Origin: Clostridiales bacterium oral taxon 876 str. F0540
GTDB lineage: Bacteria; Bacillota; Clostridia; Clostridiales; Clostridiaceae
Assembly: GCA_000466585.1 (NCBI GenBank)
Contig: KE993498.1
Span: 1 to 19,750 of the forward strand
DNA length: 19,750 nt
Direction of reading: 5' to 3'
Below are positions 7,472 to 13,703 of the stretch, piece by piece. A program made the position numbers and the translations under genes. Every line of letters starts with the position of its first letter. Position 1 is the stretch's first letter. Under the pieces are notes generated by a model. That model was not told the DNA's origin. It ran no database searches and was given only the letters and a program-made list of their open reading frames with translations.

Positions 7472-8336
7472 ATCTTTGCTCTCCTAAGAAAAACAATGCT
7501 ACTGTCCCAGGTCCTGAATGAGAACCAACAGCAGGCCCTATATTATTTATTATAACATCCTTAACTTTATACTTTTCCAAAATAAGCTTCTCCAAAAATT
7601 TTGCATCTTCATAACAATCTCCGTGACTTATAAAGATAACCTGTTCTTCCGGATTTACAATTCTCTTATCAAGCTCTTCTACCAAAGCTTTTATAGACTT
7701 TTTTCTTCCTTTAACTTTAGAAACAGGAATTAGTCTGCCTTCATTATCCACATGAAGTATTGGCTTAATATCTAAAAGTGTTCCTATAACAGCAGCTGTG
7801 CTTGATACTCTGCCGCCTCTTTTTAAATGATTAAGGTCATCTACAGTAAACCAATGATTAATTTTCAGCTTATTGTTCTCAACCCAATTAACAATTTCAT
7901 CTTTTGTCTTACCTGCTTTAAGCATCTCTATAGCATAGTAGTCCAATAGTCCTTCTCCTAAAGAAGCACATTTACTATCTATAACTGTTATATCAGCATT
8001 TTCATACTCTTCAAGCAACATTTCTTTAGCTATACACGCGCTGTTGTAAGAGCCGCTTAAAGCTGATGAAAATACTATACATATAACCGATTTTCCCTCA
8101 TTTACATGCTTTTTGAATTCTTCAGCATAAGTATAAGCATTAATTTGAGCAGTTGATGGCATTTCACCTTTTCTTACTCCATCATAAAATTCTTTATATG
8201 AAAGACTTTCACCAAAATCATCTTTATACTCTTTTCCCATAAAGCTTACTGTCATACCAAGTGCAGGAATATTATTCTTTTCAATATATTCCTTTGGAAG
8301 ATCACTGGTTGAATCTATAACAATAACAGTTTCCAT
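7470..8336 (-). CDS. DegV family protein (fatty-acid-binding, FakB-like)
   Basis: 288 aa, the family's normal length. The N-terminal VIVIDSTSDLP is typical of DegV, as are MPSTAQ (S61/T62), the FSSALSGSYNSA segment (89-100), the LKRGGRVS segment and the C-terminal GSHSGPGT loop. FakB proteins bind a fatty acid and present its carboxylate to the kinase FakA for phosphorylation, feeding exogenous fatty acids into phospholipid synthesis. Several paralogs per genome are common, and the bound lipid cannot be predicted here. The maximal frame extends to 8411 with an unlikely hydrophobic leader; GAGGGGAGA before the ATG at 8336 sets the start. Lies convergent to cardiolipin synthase, another lipid gene, though they are separate transcripts. 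Confidence 0.9.
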   Translation of the reverse strand: METVIVIDSTSDLPKEYIEKNNIPALGMTVSFMGKEYKDDFGESLSYKEFYDGVRKGEMPSTAQINAYTYAEEFKKHVNEGKSVICIVFSSALSGSYNSACIAKEMLLEEYENADITVIDSKCASLGEGLLDYYAIEMLKAGKTKDEIVNWVENNKLKINHWFTVDDLNHLKRGGRVSSTAAVIGTLLDIKPILHVDNEGRLIPVSKVKGRKKSIKALVEELDKRIVNPEEQVIFISHGDCYEDAKFLEKLILEKYKVKDVIINNIGPAVGSHSGPGTVALFFLGEQR

Positions 8337-8452
8337 CTTATTTCTCCCCTCATAATTTAGTAAAAAACATATAATTCCATATATATAATAAATATAGTAT
8401 AATATTACCACTTGCTTGTAATTCTATCAATAAGTTTATTATCAGGCCGCTC

Positions 8453-9022
8453 TTATCTAACAAAGTCTTCCAGCCTTACATCTATTACAGGATACATTTT
8501 ATAATCACAATCATCAAAATGCCACCACTCTTCATCTAAAGCAATAAATCCGTTTGCCTCCATTACCTCTGTAAGAAGCTTAATATTTTCGCTTACTTCC
8601 TTGCTTTCATTGGCATTATACCTATATGCATTTATTGAGAAATCATCAAACTTAGAAGGCATTGTTATCTCTTTACCTTTACTATCAATTAATGTAATAT
8701 CTACTGCAGTACCTCTATTATGTCTTGAGCCCCCATTTTTAGGATTAGCAATGAATCTATTATCCTTTACTATATCCCAAAATATCTGCTGAACATAAAT
8801 AGGCCTGTAGGCATCCCATATTTTTATTACATATCCTCTCTTTTTAAATTCACTATTTGCATTTATTAGCTTTACTGCAGTTTCCTTTCTAAGCACGCAT
8901 ATATCCAACGGATAAATTTTTCTGCCAGTAAAGTTATTTTTTGACGCATACCGCAAATCTATTATAATACTATCATCTAAATCTTTAATCTTAACAAGTC
9001 CTTCACTCTCTTTAATCCCCAT
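8453..9022 (-). CDS. D-alanyl-D-alanine dipeptidase (VanX/DdpX family, peptidase M15D)
   Basis: 189 aa from the preferred start, close to VanX. Numbered from the longer frame beginning at 9028, the zinc and catalytic signature is complete: SRH103NRGTAVD110 (SxHxxGxAxD) and E167WWH170 (ExxH), plus R75 in DAYRP, equivalent to the transition-state Arg of VanX. The enzyme hydrolyses the D-Ala-D-Ala dipeptide. No VanH or VanA/B ligase gene is adjacent, so a role in peptidoglycan turnover or nutrient use is more likely than glycopeptide resistance. No signal peptide is present, so it should be cytosolic. GGGAG is only one or two bases from the ATG at 9028 but seven from the ATG at 9022, so the latter is preferred. 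It runs in the same direction as degV with a 116-bp gap. Confidence 0.9.
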   Translation of the reverse strand: MGIKESEGLVKIKDLDDSIIIDLRYASKNNFTGRKIYPLDICVLRKETAVKLINANSEFKKRGYVIKIWDAYRPIYVQQIFWDIVKDNRFIANPKNGGSRHNRGTAVDITLIDSKGKEITMPSKFDDFSINAYRYNANESKEVSENIKLLTEVMEANGFIALDEEWWHFDDCDYKMYPVIDVRLEDFVR

Positions 9023-9073
9023 ATCCATTCTCCCATTTCTTATAACTCATAGTAAAAGCATATCTTAATTTTA

Positions 9074-9179
9074 ATATATACAATGCAAAAGTTCTAGTAC
9101 ATTAACGATGCCCCAAAAATCCTTGAATCTTAGATATTTTGTGACATCATTAATGTAAGAACTTTATTGCATTATATAT
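9074..9179. repeat. About 105-bp imperfect inverted repeat (MITE-like or hairpin) in the divergent spacer
   Basis: The left arm (9076-9110) and right arm (9145-9179) are reverse complements over about 35 bp with a few substitutions and small indels: ATACAATGCAAAAGTTCT pairs with AGAACTTTATTGCATTAT, and TACATTAACGATG with CATCATTAATGTA. The 34-nt centre can extend the stem partly. It fills most of the spacer between the dipeptidase and the uracil-DNA glycosylase-like gene. The right arm includes TTGCAT, 18 bp before TATAAA, so it may supply a -35 for the downstream gene. No transposase is present. Confidence 0.6.
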
Positions 9180-9252
9180 GTAATAGTCCTTATAAATAAA
9201 ATTAATTTATGGTAAACTAAGCAGGATAACTTAAATGTATAGGGTGATAATA

Positions 9253-9849
9253 ATGAGAACTATAGAAGATATTAAAAACAGAATTAAAACTATAGCAGAA
9301 AACTATAGTGAAGAACCCACTGGAGGGTATATAACTGGTGACGGTCCAATACCTGCAGATATATTATTTGTTGGTGAAGCTCCGGGAAAAACAGAAGTAG
9401 AAGAAGGCAAACCTTTTGTAGGAATGGCTGGTAAGACTTTTGAAAAGTATTTAAATACTATTAACTTGACAAGAGACAAAATCAGAATAACCAATACCTG
9501 TTTTGTAAGACCAATAACTATTAAAGAAGGAAAAAGTGGAAGTACTTCTGTAAGCAACAGGCCTCCAAAACCTAAGGAAGTTGCTATGTTTAAAGAGGTT
9601 TTAGATGATGAAATAGCTTTAGTTAATCCAAAGGTTATTGTTACCTTAGGAAATGTACCACTAAAAAGACTTACTGAATTCAAAAGCATAGGGGAATGTC
9701 ACGGCAAGCTCTATTATAATGAAGAACTTAAAAAATATATCTTTCCTATGTATCATCCTTCTTCTTTAACTTACAACAGAAATGAGGATTTTCTAAAGAC
9801 CTATGAAGAAGATTGGTTAAAATTAAAAGAAGCGCTAGAAACAATTTAG
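9253..9849 (+). CDS. Uracil-DNA glycosylase superfamily protein (family 4/5-like), lacking the N-terminal CxxC
   Basis: 198 aa, typical for the family 4 group. Motif A is FVGEAPGKTEVEEGKPFVGMAGK (39-61) in two pieces: GEAPG at 41-45 and GKPFVGMAGK at 52-61. The downstream element is ITNTCFVRP (79-87) and motif B is MYHPSSLTYNR (166-176). Family 4 enzymes remove uracil from DNA and carry a [4Fe-4S] cluster held by four Cys. Here only C83 and C149 remain and the N-terminal CxxC is absent, so a standard cluster is unlikely. Activity may be altered. GGGTGA five bases before the ATG at 9253 favours this start, although an in-frame ATG at 9235 with a weak AGGA is possible. It stands alone on the plus strand. 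Confidence 0.82.
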   Translation: MRTIEDIKNRIKTIAENYSEEPTGGYITGDGPIPADILFVGEAPGKTEVEEGKPFVGMAGKTFEKYLNTINLTRDKIRITNTCFVRPITIKEGKSGSTSVSNRPPKPKEVAMFKEVLDDEIALVNPKVIVTLGNVPLKRLTEFKSIGECHGKLYYNEELKKYIFPMYHPSSLTYNRNEDFLKTYEEDWLKLKEALETI

Positions 9850-9859
9850 TTTCTAGTGC
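9832..9859 (-). terminator. Terminator of the GNAT/nitrilase operon, inside the UDG-like 3' end
   Basis: GCGCTAGAAA (9832-9841) pairs with TTTCTAGTGC (9850-9859) with one mismatch around an 8-base loop that contains the plus-strand stop codon. Only the minus-strand reading gives a T-rich tail (TTCTTTTAATTTT), which lies inside the coding end of the opposite gene. Confidence 0.6.
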
Positions 9860-9877
9860 CACTTCATAGACTAAAAT

Positions 9878-10363
9878 TTAGATACGCATTTCAAATAATG
9901 CGAATGCTCCACCATCATCTAATAAAAACTTATCTACTAACTCAAAACCTAAGTTCTTATACATATTGCATAATTTTTTATTATTCCAGCCTGTATCCAA
10001 TCTTAGATAATGAATTCCTAGCTTTTTACATTCTTCTATTGAAAACTCAACTAACCTTCCTGATAACCCCATTCCAGCATAATCTCTTCTAACGCAAAGC
10101 TTATGTATATATCCCGCTTCATTTTCTTTTGCTTTTGGCCAAAAGAAAGTATCCTGCCATTGAAGTATCATGCAACAAGCATTTTCACCCGATACTTGCC
10201 CTACACAAAAGTTTTCTTCCTTAACATTAGCCATTAACTTTTCCCTCGTAAGATACTCTTCTTTCCAAACATTTAGTCCGATTGAGCGCCCCCAGCATGC
10301 AACTTCTTTCATTATATTAATGGCAGTATCAACCTCTCCTTTAACTACCATAAAATTATCCAT
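9878..10363 (-). CDS. GNAT family N-acetyltransferase
   Basis: 161 aa. The acetyl-CoA pyrophosphate loop R92-R-D-Y-A-G97-M-G99 follows beta-4 (GYIHKLCV), and the C-terminal NMYKNLGFELVDKF is a typical GNAT motif B region (Y..GF). The substrate is unknown. The ATG shares its A with the TGA stop of the upstream nitrilase gene (TGATG), indicating translational coupling. AAGGGTGG lies seven bases upstream. It is the last gene of the minus-strand operon that starts near 12605. Confidence 0.85.
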   Translation of the reverse strand: MDNFMVVKGEVDTAINIMKEVACWGRSIGLNVWKEEYLTREKLMANVKEENFCVGQVSGENACCMILQWQDTFFWPKAKENEAGYIHKLCVRRDYAGMGLSGRLVEFSIEECKKLGIHYLRLDTGWNNKKLCNMYKNLGFELVDKFLLDDGGAFALFEMRI

Positions 10364-11025
10364 CACAATTCCACCCTTTCAAAAATCTTTACTTTCTTAC
10401 TATGCAAATCCACTATTCTTGTCCTTACATCAGATTTGGAAATAAATATTGGCTCTCCACTGCTATCAATGCAATAGGCTATTGGTATTGATACCCCGCA
10501 GTTTCTATAAGACCCATCAGCATGACTTGCGCCAAATATTATAGTACTATAGGTTTTAGCAATACTCTTAGCTTCATTTATCCACTCATCGAATTGCTCA
10601 TCACTAAACATTCCAACTCCAATCGGGTGTGCTATAAAGTTAATAGGCTTATTTACCTTTTTAAAGTCTCTTAACCCTTTTAAAATTTCCATGCAAAGAA
10701 TGTAGCCAATTGTGCTGTCTTCACATTCAATTGTAAGAGGTTCGTATAATTCTGTAGTTTTATCAGGAAAAGTCTTAGCTCTTTCTAAAATAATCTTACC
10801 TGCTTTATCGATTATCACAGCCCTATCCTTATTATCTTTCCTATATGAAGTGATAATTACTACATTATAATTTTTAGCTAATTCACAGGCTTCTATTAAA
10901 GCATCCTCATCAAACAAATAACCTTCCGGAAACAATACTATATCTACTTCTATATTTGATGTTATTTCATTTCTCAGCTGTTCAATTCCTTTTTCATGTA
11001 ATGGTTGTCCTATTAGAACTTTCAC
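10363..11025 (-). CDS. Carbon-nitrogen hydrolase (nitrilase superfamily)
   Basis: 220 aa from the preferred start, short for the family. The beta-1 strand KVLIGQPL begins right at the N-terminus. The probable Glu-Lys-Cys triad is E34 in FPEGY, K84 in ERAKTF and C111 in GYILCMEIL. Later HP and GAS segments (FIAHPIG, IIFGASHADG) fit the alpha-beta-beta-alpha core. Members hydrolyse amides, nitriles or N-carbamoyl bonds; the substrate here is not predictable. The longest frame starts at an ATG at 11085 that has no Shine-Dalgarno. GGGGAG five bases before the GTG at 11025, and the family's usual N-terminus, favour the shorter form. It overlaps the downstream GNAT gene by one base. Confidence 0.75.
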   Translation of the reverse strand: MKVLIGQPLHEKGIEQLRNEITSNIEVDIVLFPEGYLFDEDALIEACELAKNYNVVIITSYRKDNKDRAVIIDKAGKIILERAKTFPDKTTELYEPLTIECEDSTIGYILCMEILKGLRDFKKVNKPINFIAHPIGVGMFSDEQFDEWINEAKSIAKTYSTIIFGASHADGSYRNCGVSIPIAYCIDSSGEPIFISKSDVRTRIVDLHSKKVKIFERVEL

Positions 11026-11095
11026 TTCTACTCCCCTACCTTGCCCTTCTATATCTATCTTTTCAATGATAACATTATAATTCATCTGAAAATCT

Positions 11096-11560
11096 TCATA
11101 TTATCCTTAATTCCATATAAATTTCTATAACAGGATTATATTTATAAGCTTCTATATTATAAAATCCCACCTTTTCATATAACTTTATAGCCTTATTTGA
11201 TTTATGTGTAGTGCAAAGTCTTAAATAACGAAGTTTCTTCTCCTTTGACAAGTTAATTAATTCAGTGAGAAGCATTTCTCCATAACCTTGGCCTTGATAA
11301 CTCGGAAGCACAAATAATCTCTTTACTTCTCCAATACCATTGTCTAAATCCATTACTTTAACTCCAATACATCCTACCACTTCTTCTTCATTGGTTAAAA
11401 TTAAAAAATCTCCTCCGCTTTGAATACATTTAGTATACACAGTTTCTAAGTCTTCCTCTTTTTTACTAGGTGGAAATCTATATCCCATTACATCATACAT
11501 AGTATTTAAGAAAAACTTTAGGCCATCTTTATAATCCTCACTATATTTAACACAATTCAT
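11096..11560 (-). CDS. GNAT family N-acetyltransferase
   Basis: 154 aa. The acetyl-CoA loop is Q89-G-Q-G-Y-G94 after VKRLFVLPSY, and the C-terminal KSNKAIKLYEKVGF is the common GNAT ending (N.aa..YeK.GF). The substrate is unknown. A GTG at 11584 extends the frame, but AGGGT six bases before the ATG at 11560 makes this the better start. It is in the middle of a same-strand cluster with a nitrilase-like gene downstream and the HAD pseudogene upstream. Confidence 0.87.
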   Translation of the reverse strand: MNCVKYSEDYKDGLKFFLNTMYDVMGYRFPPSKKEEDLETVYTKCIQSGGDFLILTNEEEVVGCIGVKVMDLDNGIGEVKRLFVLPSYQGQGYGEMLLTELINLSKEKKLRYLRLCTTHKSNKAIKLYEKVGFYNIEAYKYNPVIEIYMELRII

Positions 11561-11612
11561 AACTTTACCCTTACCCCTATACACTTTTTATAATTCTCAC
11601 TTACGAGTATAT

Positions 11613-12082
11613 TTAAATATGCTTAAGCAAATCAGCTAGCAGCTTTATTTCATATTGCGGTATGATTCTGCTATTATTATTTATATTCTTATTATTTATC
11701 CATATAGTTTTCATTCCTATTTCTGAGGCAGGTTTTATATCCTTATCTAAGCTATCTCCTACCATTACTGCCTCACAAGGTTCAACATTCATTGCTTTTA
11801 AAGCTGTTTCAGATTAAAACAAAGCTGGTACTCTTTAAGAAAATTATTTAAAAACTCTTCTATTGGGTATTCTTTAAATGTTTCTGTTCTATCTTCTATA
11901 CCTTTCATCCATTTTTCGAAAAATCCCTGCCTCACATCATCAAAGTTAATATCCTTATTAAACCTTCTTAAATACTCTGTTAAGTATCTTACTCCATTTA
12001 TATCTTTTACTTCATCCGGCTTTCCATGATGAAAATGCAATAAGGTGTTTCCCATATCAAAATAAATTGCTTTTATATCCAT
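11613..12082 (-). pseudogene. HAD-family hydrolase, internally deleted and frameshifted
   Basis: An intact start (AAAGGGGAT before the ATG at 12082) reads MDIKAIYFDMGNTLLHF with HAD motif I nucleophile D9, then a cap-domain-like helical stretch. It stops at 11798 after 94 aa. In another frame the sequence resumes at about 11830 with SETALKAMNVEPCEAVMVGD, then S-LDKDIKPASEIGMKTIWINN, the HAD motif IV region and C-terminus, ending at a TAA at 11613. The Rossmann-core part with motif II (S/T) and motif III (K) is missing, so roughly 50-80 residues appear lost at the junction. The gene cannot encode a working phosphatase. Both pieces match one HAD protein, so this is a deletion in a former operon member, not two genes. 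Confidence 0.85.
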
Positions 12083-12104
12083 TCTTATCCCCTTTAATTT
12101 ATTC

Positions 12105-12605
12105 TTACCCCAAATCTAACTCATAAGATTTTTCCTTATCATTTTTACTTACTTCAATAAACCCCATTGAAGTAAATAAAGCCTGTGAGCGATTATTGTA
12201 TAAATAGATTGCAGGTATACAAATCTTACTTAATCCAATTACTTTTGCTCTTTCAATGAGTTTACTGATAACTTTCTTGCCAATTCCTATGCCCCAATAT
12301 TTTTCTTCACCAATTGCAATTGGCATATTCTTCTCTGATAGCGTCACATCACCAATAGGCTTCCAAACTTCGTCCTCAAGTATCTCAATGAAATATAATT
12401 CTCCAATAGTACTTAAATATCCATACATTCTATTGATTATATCCATATCATAAACCTTGTCCTTAATGCCTTCTGAAAAATATAATACTTTAGGATTCTG
12501 ATACCACGGGAGCGCCATTTCCCATTGACTTTTATCTGGATTTCTTAATCTTATATTTTCATCTATATTTATTATCACCGGCTGAATAACTCCTTGAAAC
12601 CCCAT
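12105..12605 (-). CDS. GNAT family N-acetyltransferase
   Basis: 166 aa. The acetyl-CoA loop is W104-G-I-G-I-G109-K-K after PIAIGEEKY, followed by a helix VISKLIERA and the C-terminal YNNRSQALFTSMGF, a typical GNAT (RimJ/RimL-like) ending. The N-terminal LRNPDKSQWEMALPWYQNP is also seen in acetyltransferases of this type. The target is unknown. The maximal frame reaches 12650, but a TATAAT overlaps that ATG and AGAGGAAAG precedes the ATG at 12605, so the shorter start is preferred. It is the first gene of the operon running to 9878, 22 bp before the HAD pseudogene. Confidence 0.85.
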   Translation of the reverse strand: MGFQGVIQPVIINIDENIRLRNPDKSQWEMALPWYQNPKVLYFSEGIKDKVYDMDIINRMYGYLSTIGELYFIEILEDEVWKPIGDVTLSEKNMPIAIGEEKYWGIGIGKKVISKLIERAKVIGLSKICIPAIYLYNNRSQALFTSMGFIEVSKNDKEKSYELDLG

Positions 12606-12708
12606 CTTGCTTTCCTCTCTTAATACCATATAAATTATGCCTGAATCCATTATACACCAAATTATGCATATACTTATAGTTATTGCATATAGAAACTATA
12701 TGTAGCTT

Positions 12709-12765
12709 TAAAAATAATATAGGAAGCAGAACTCTATTTAACTTAAAATAAAGTCTTGCTTCCTA
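12709..12765. repeat. 57-bp hairpin repeat, copy A
   Basis: This copy is identical to copy B (13012-13068) at 54 of 57 positions. Its ends are inverted: TAGGAAGCA (12720-12728) pairs with TGCTTCCTA (12757-12765), and ACTCTATTT pairs with AAATAAAGT inside, giving a long imperfect stem. A T-rich run follows on the plus strand. It lies in a 564-bp stretch (12651-13214) where I see no gene on either strand. Confidence 0.8.
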
Positions 12766-12912
12766 TTTTTATATTTTTTCTTGCTAAGTCTTATAATATT
12801 TGTTTTAGCCCTTCTTCTTACCTTAATAATCCTATCAGTTTATCTTTATTCAAATTGGTCAGGAGATTTTTTTAGAGCCTTGCTTTTTCTTGAAGGTAAA
12901 ATTTAATGTGAG

Positions 12913-12936
12913 TTTAAAAAATAGTTCTTGTTCCCC
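12913..12936. repeat. Degenerate half-copy of the hairpin repeat
   Basis: TTTAAAAAATAGTTCTTGTT resembles the right half of the 57-bp repeat (TTAAAATAAAGTCTTGCTT) and is followed by a C-rich island (about 12931-12968: TTCCCCACCCCTCTC and onward) that stands out in this AT-rich DNA. Confidence 0.4.
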
Positions 12937-12968
12937 ACCCCTCTCAACCCCGCATTCCTCCGTCACCG

Positions 12969-12993
12969 ATTAAAATAAAGTTCTTGCTTTTCC
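12969..12993. repeat. Degenerate half-copy of the hairpin repeat
   Basis: TTAAAATAAAGTTCTTGCTT is the right half of the 57-bp repeat with one inserted T. No matching left arm is next to it. Confidence 0.55.
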
Positions 12994-13011
12994 CTTACTA
13001 CAATCTGGTAT

Positions 13012-13068
13012 TAAAAACAATATAGGAAGCAAAACTCTATTTAATTTAAAATAAAGTCTTGCTTCCTA
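13012..13068. repeat. 57-bp hairpin repeat, copy B
   Basis: This is the second copy, 303 bp from copy A, with three substitutions. The inverted ends TAGGAAGCA and TGCTTCCTA are intact. It is followed by a CTTGC-rich tract (13081-13155) in which CTTGC recurs five times. On the minus strand it may terminate vanZ transcripts, with a TATATTGTTTTT tail. Confidence 0.8.
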
Positions 13069-13180
13069 CTCTTTCTTTTCCTCTTGCTAAAACCTTGCTA
13101 AACCCTTGCAATATCTTGCTTTAACACTTATTCTTATCGTCTAAATCCTTGCACCTTTTCTCCCTTAACTCTCTCCAAAA

Positions 13181-13199
13181 GCAGAGCTTTATTTTAAAG
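13181..13199. repeat. Inverted degenerate half-copy of the hairpin repeat
   Basis: GCAGAGCTTTATTTTAAAG is close to the reverse complement of the repeat's right half (CTTAAAATAAAGTCTTGC). It lies 16 bp past the vanZ stop. Confidence 0.4.
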
Positions 13200-13214
13200 A
13201 ATCAGGAGTTTATT

Positions 13215-13655
13215 TTATTTTGCGGAAGTTTTTTTGAAAGTGACATTTAAATACAATATAACTGAAGCCAATAAGCCTCCTGAGGTATCTATGCATACAT
13301 CTCTAAAGCTTGGTCCTCTTCCTGGAACAAAACTTTGATGAAACTCATCTGAAGATGCATACAAAAACACTCCTATTATTGAAAACAATAGAGCTTTCTT
13401 AAAATTGAAGTTTTCTCTAAGGGCATTGTATAAAAGCATATAAAGTATGAAGTACTCAGTAAAATGAGCACACTTTCTTACTATAAAATCTGCTAAAGTA
13501 CCAAAAATACCATCTAAATTTAATCCCAGCAAATTAAATATATATATAACAAATTTGCTTTTTTCATCAGAAGAATCTCCATTCATACTGGAAAACACAA
13601 AGATTACTATCATCCATACAACTACCAAAAGCCATTTTATATTTTTTCTTTTCAT
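13215..13655 (-). CDS. VanZ family integral membrane protein
   Basis: 146 aa with about four membrane helices (8-22, 65-78, 86-101, 124-138). The VanZ signatures are RKCAHFTEY (60-68) and DEFHQSFVPGR (103-113), followed by DVCIDTSGG. VanZ-like proteins are widespread. The founding member gives low-level teicoplanin resistance, and the general function is unknown, with cell-envelope roles suspected. AGAAAGG eight bases upstream supports the start. It follows the three M42 peptidase genes with a 48-bp gap that holds only a weak 6-bp inverted repeat, so read-through from that operon is likely. Confidence 0.88.
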   Translation of the reverse strand: MKRKNIKWLLVVVWMIVIFVFSSMNGDSSDEKSKFVIYIFNLLGLNLDGIFGTLADFIVRKCAHFTEYFILYMLLYNALRENFNFKKALLFSIIGVFLYASSDEFHQSFVPGRGPSFRDVCIDTSGGLLASVILYLNVTFKKTSAK

Positions 13656-13703
13656 GCTGCAAACCTTTCTACATATCGATTAAACTTGTACTACATGATA
13701 AGT

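Noticed and set aside
9303..9689. 128-codon open frame on the minus strand opposite the UDG-like gene
   Set aside because: It lies wholly inside a gene with clear UDG motifs, has no ribosome-binding site and its protein shows no family features. It is a shadow frame.
12931..12968. G-quadruplex on the minus strand
   Set aside because: Only three runs of four G are present with weaker GG pairs nearby, which is insufficient for a confident four-tract call.
12709..13068. CRISPR array or integron attC sites
   Set aside because: There are only two full repeat copies, separated by 246 bp, with no regular spacers, no cas genes and no RYYYAAC/GTTRRRY core sites.
8453..13655. A vancomycin-resistance cluster (VanX-like plus VanZ-like genes)
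   Set aside because: The two genes are about 4 kb apart in different transcription units, and no VanH, ligase or VanRS genes lie between or beside them.
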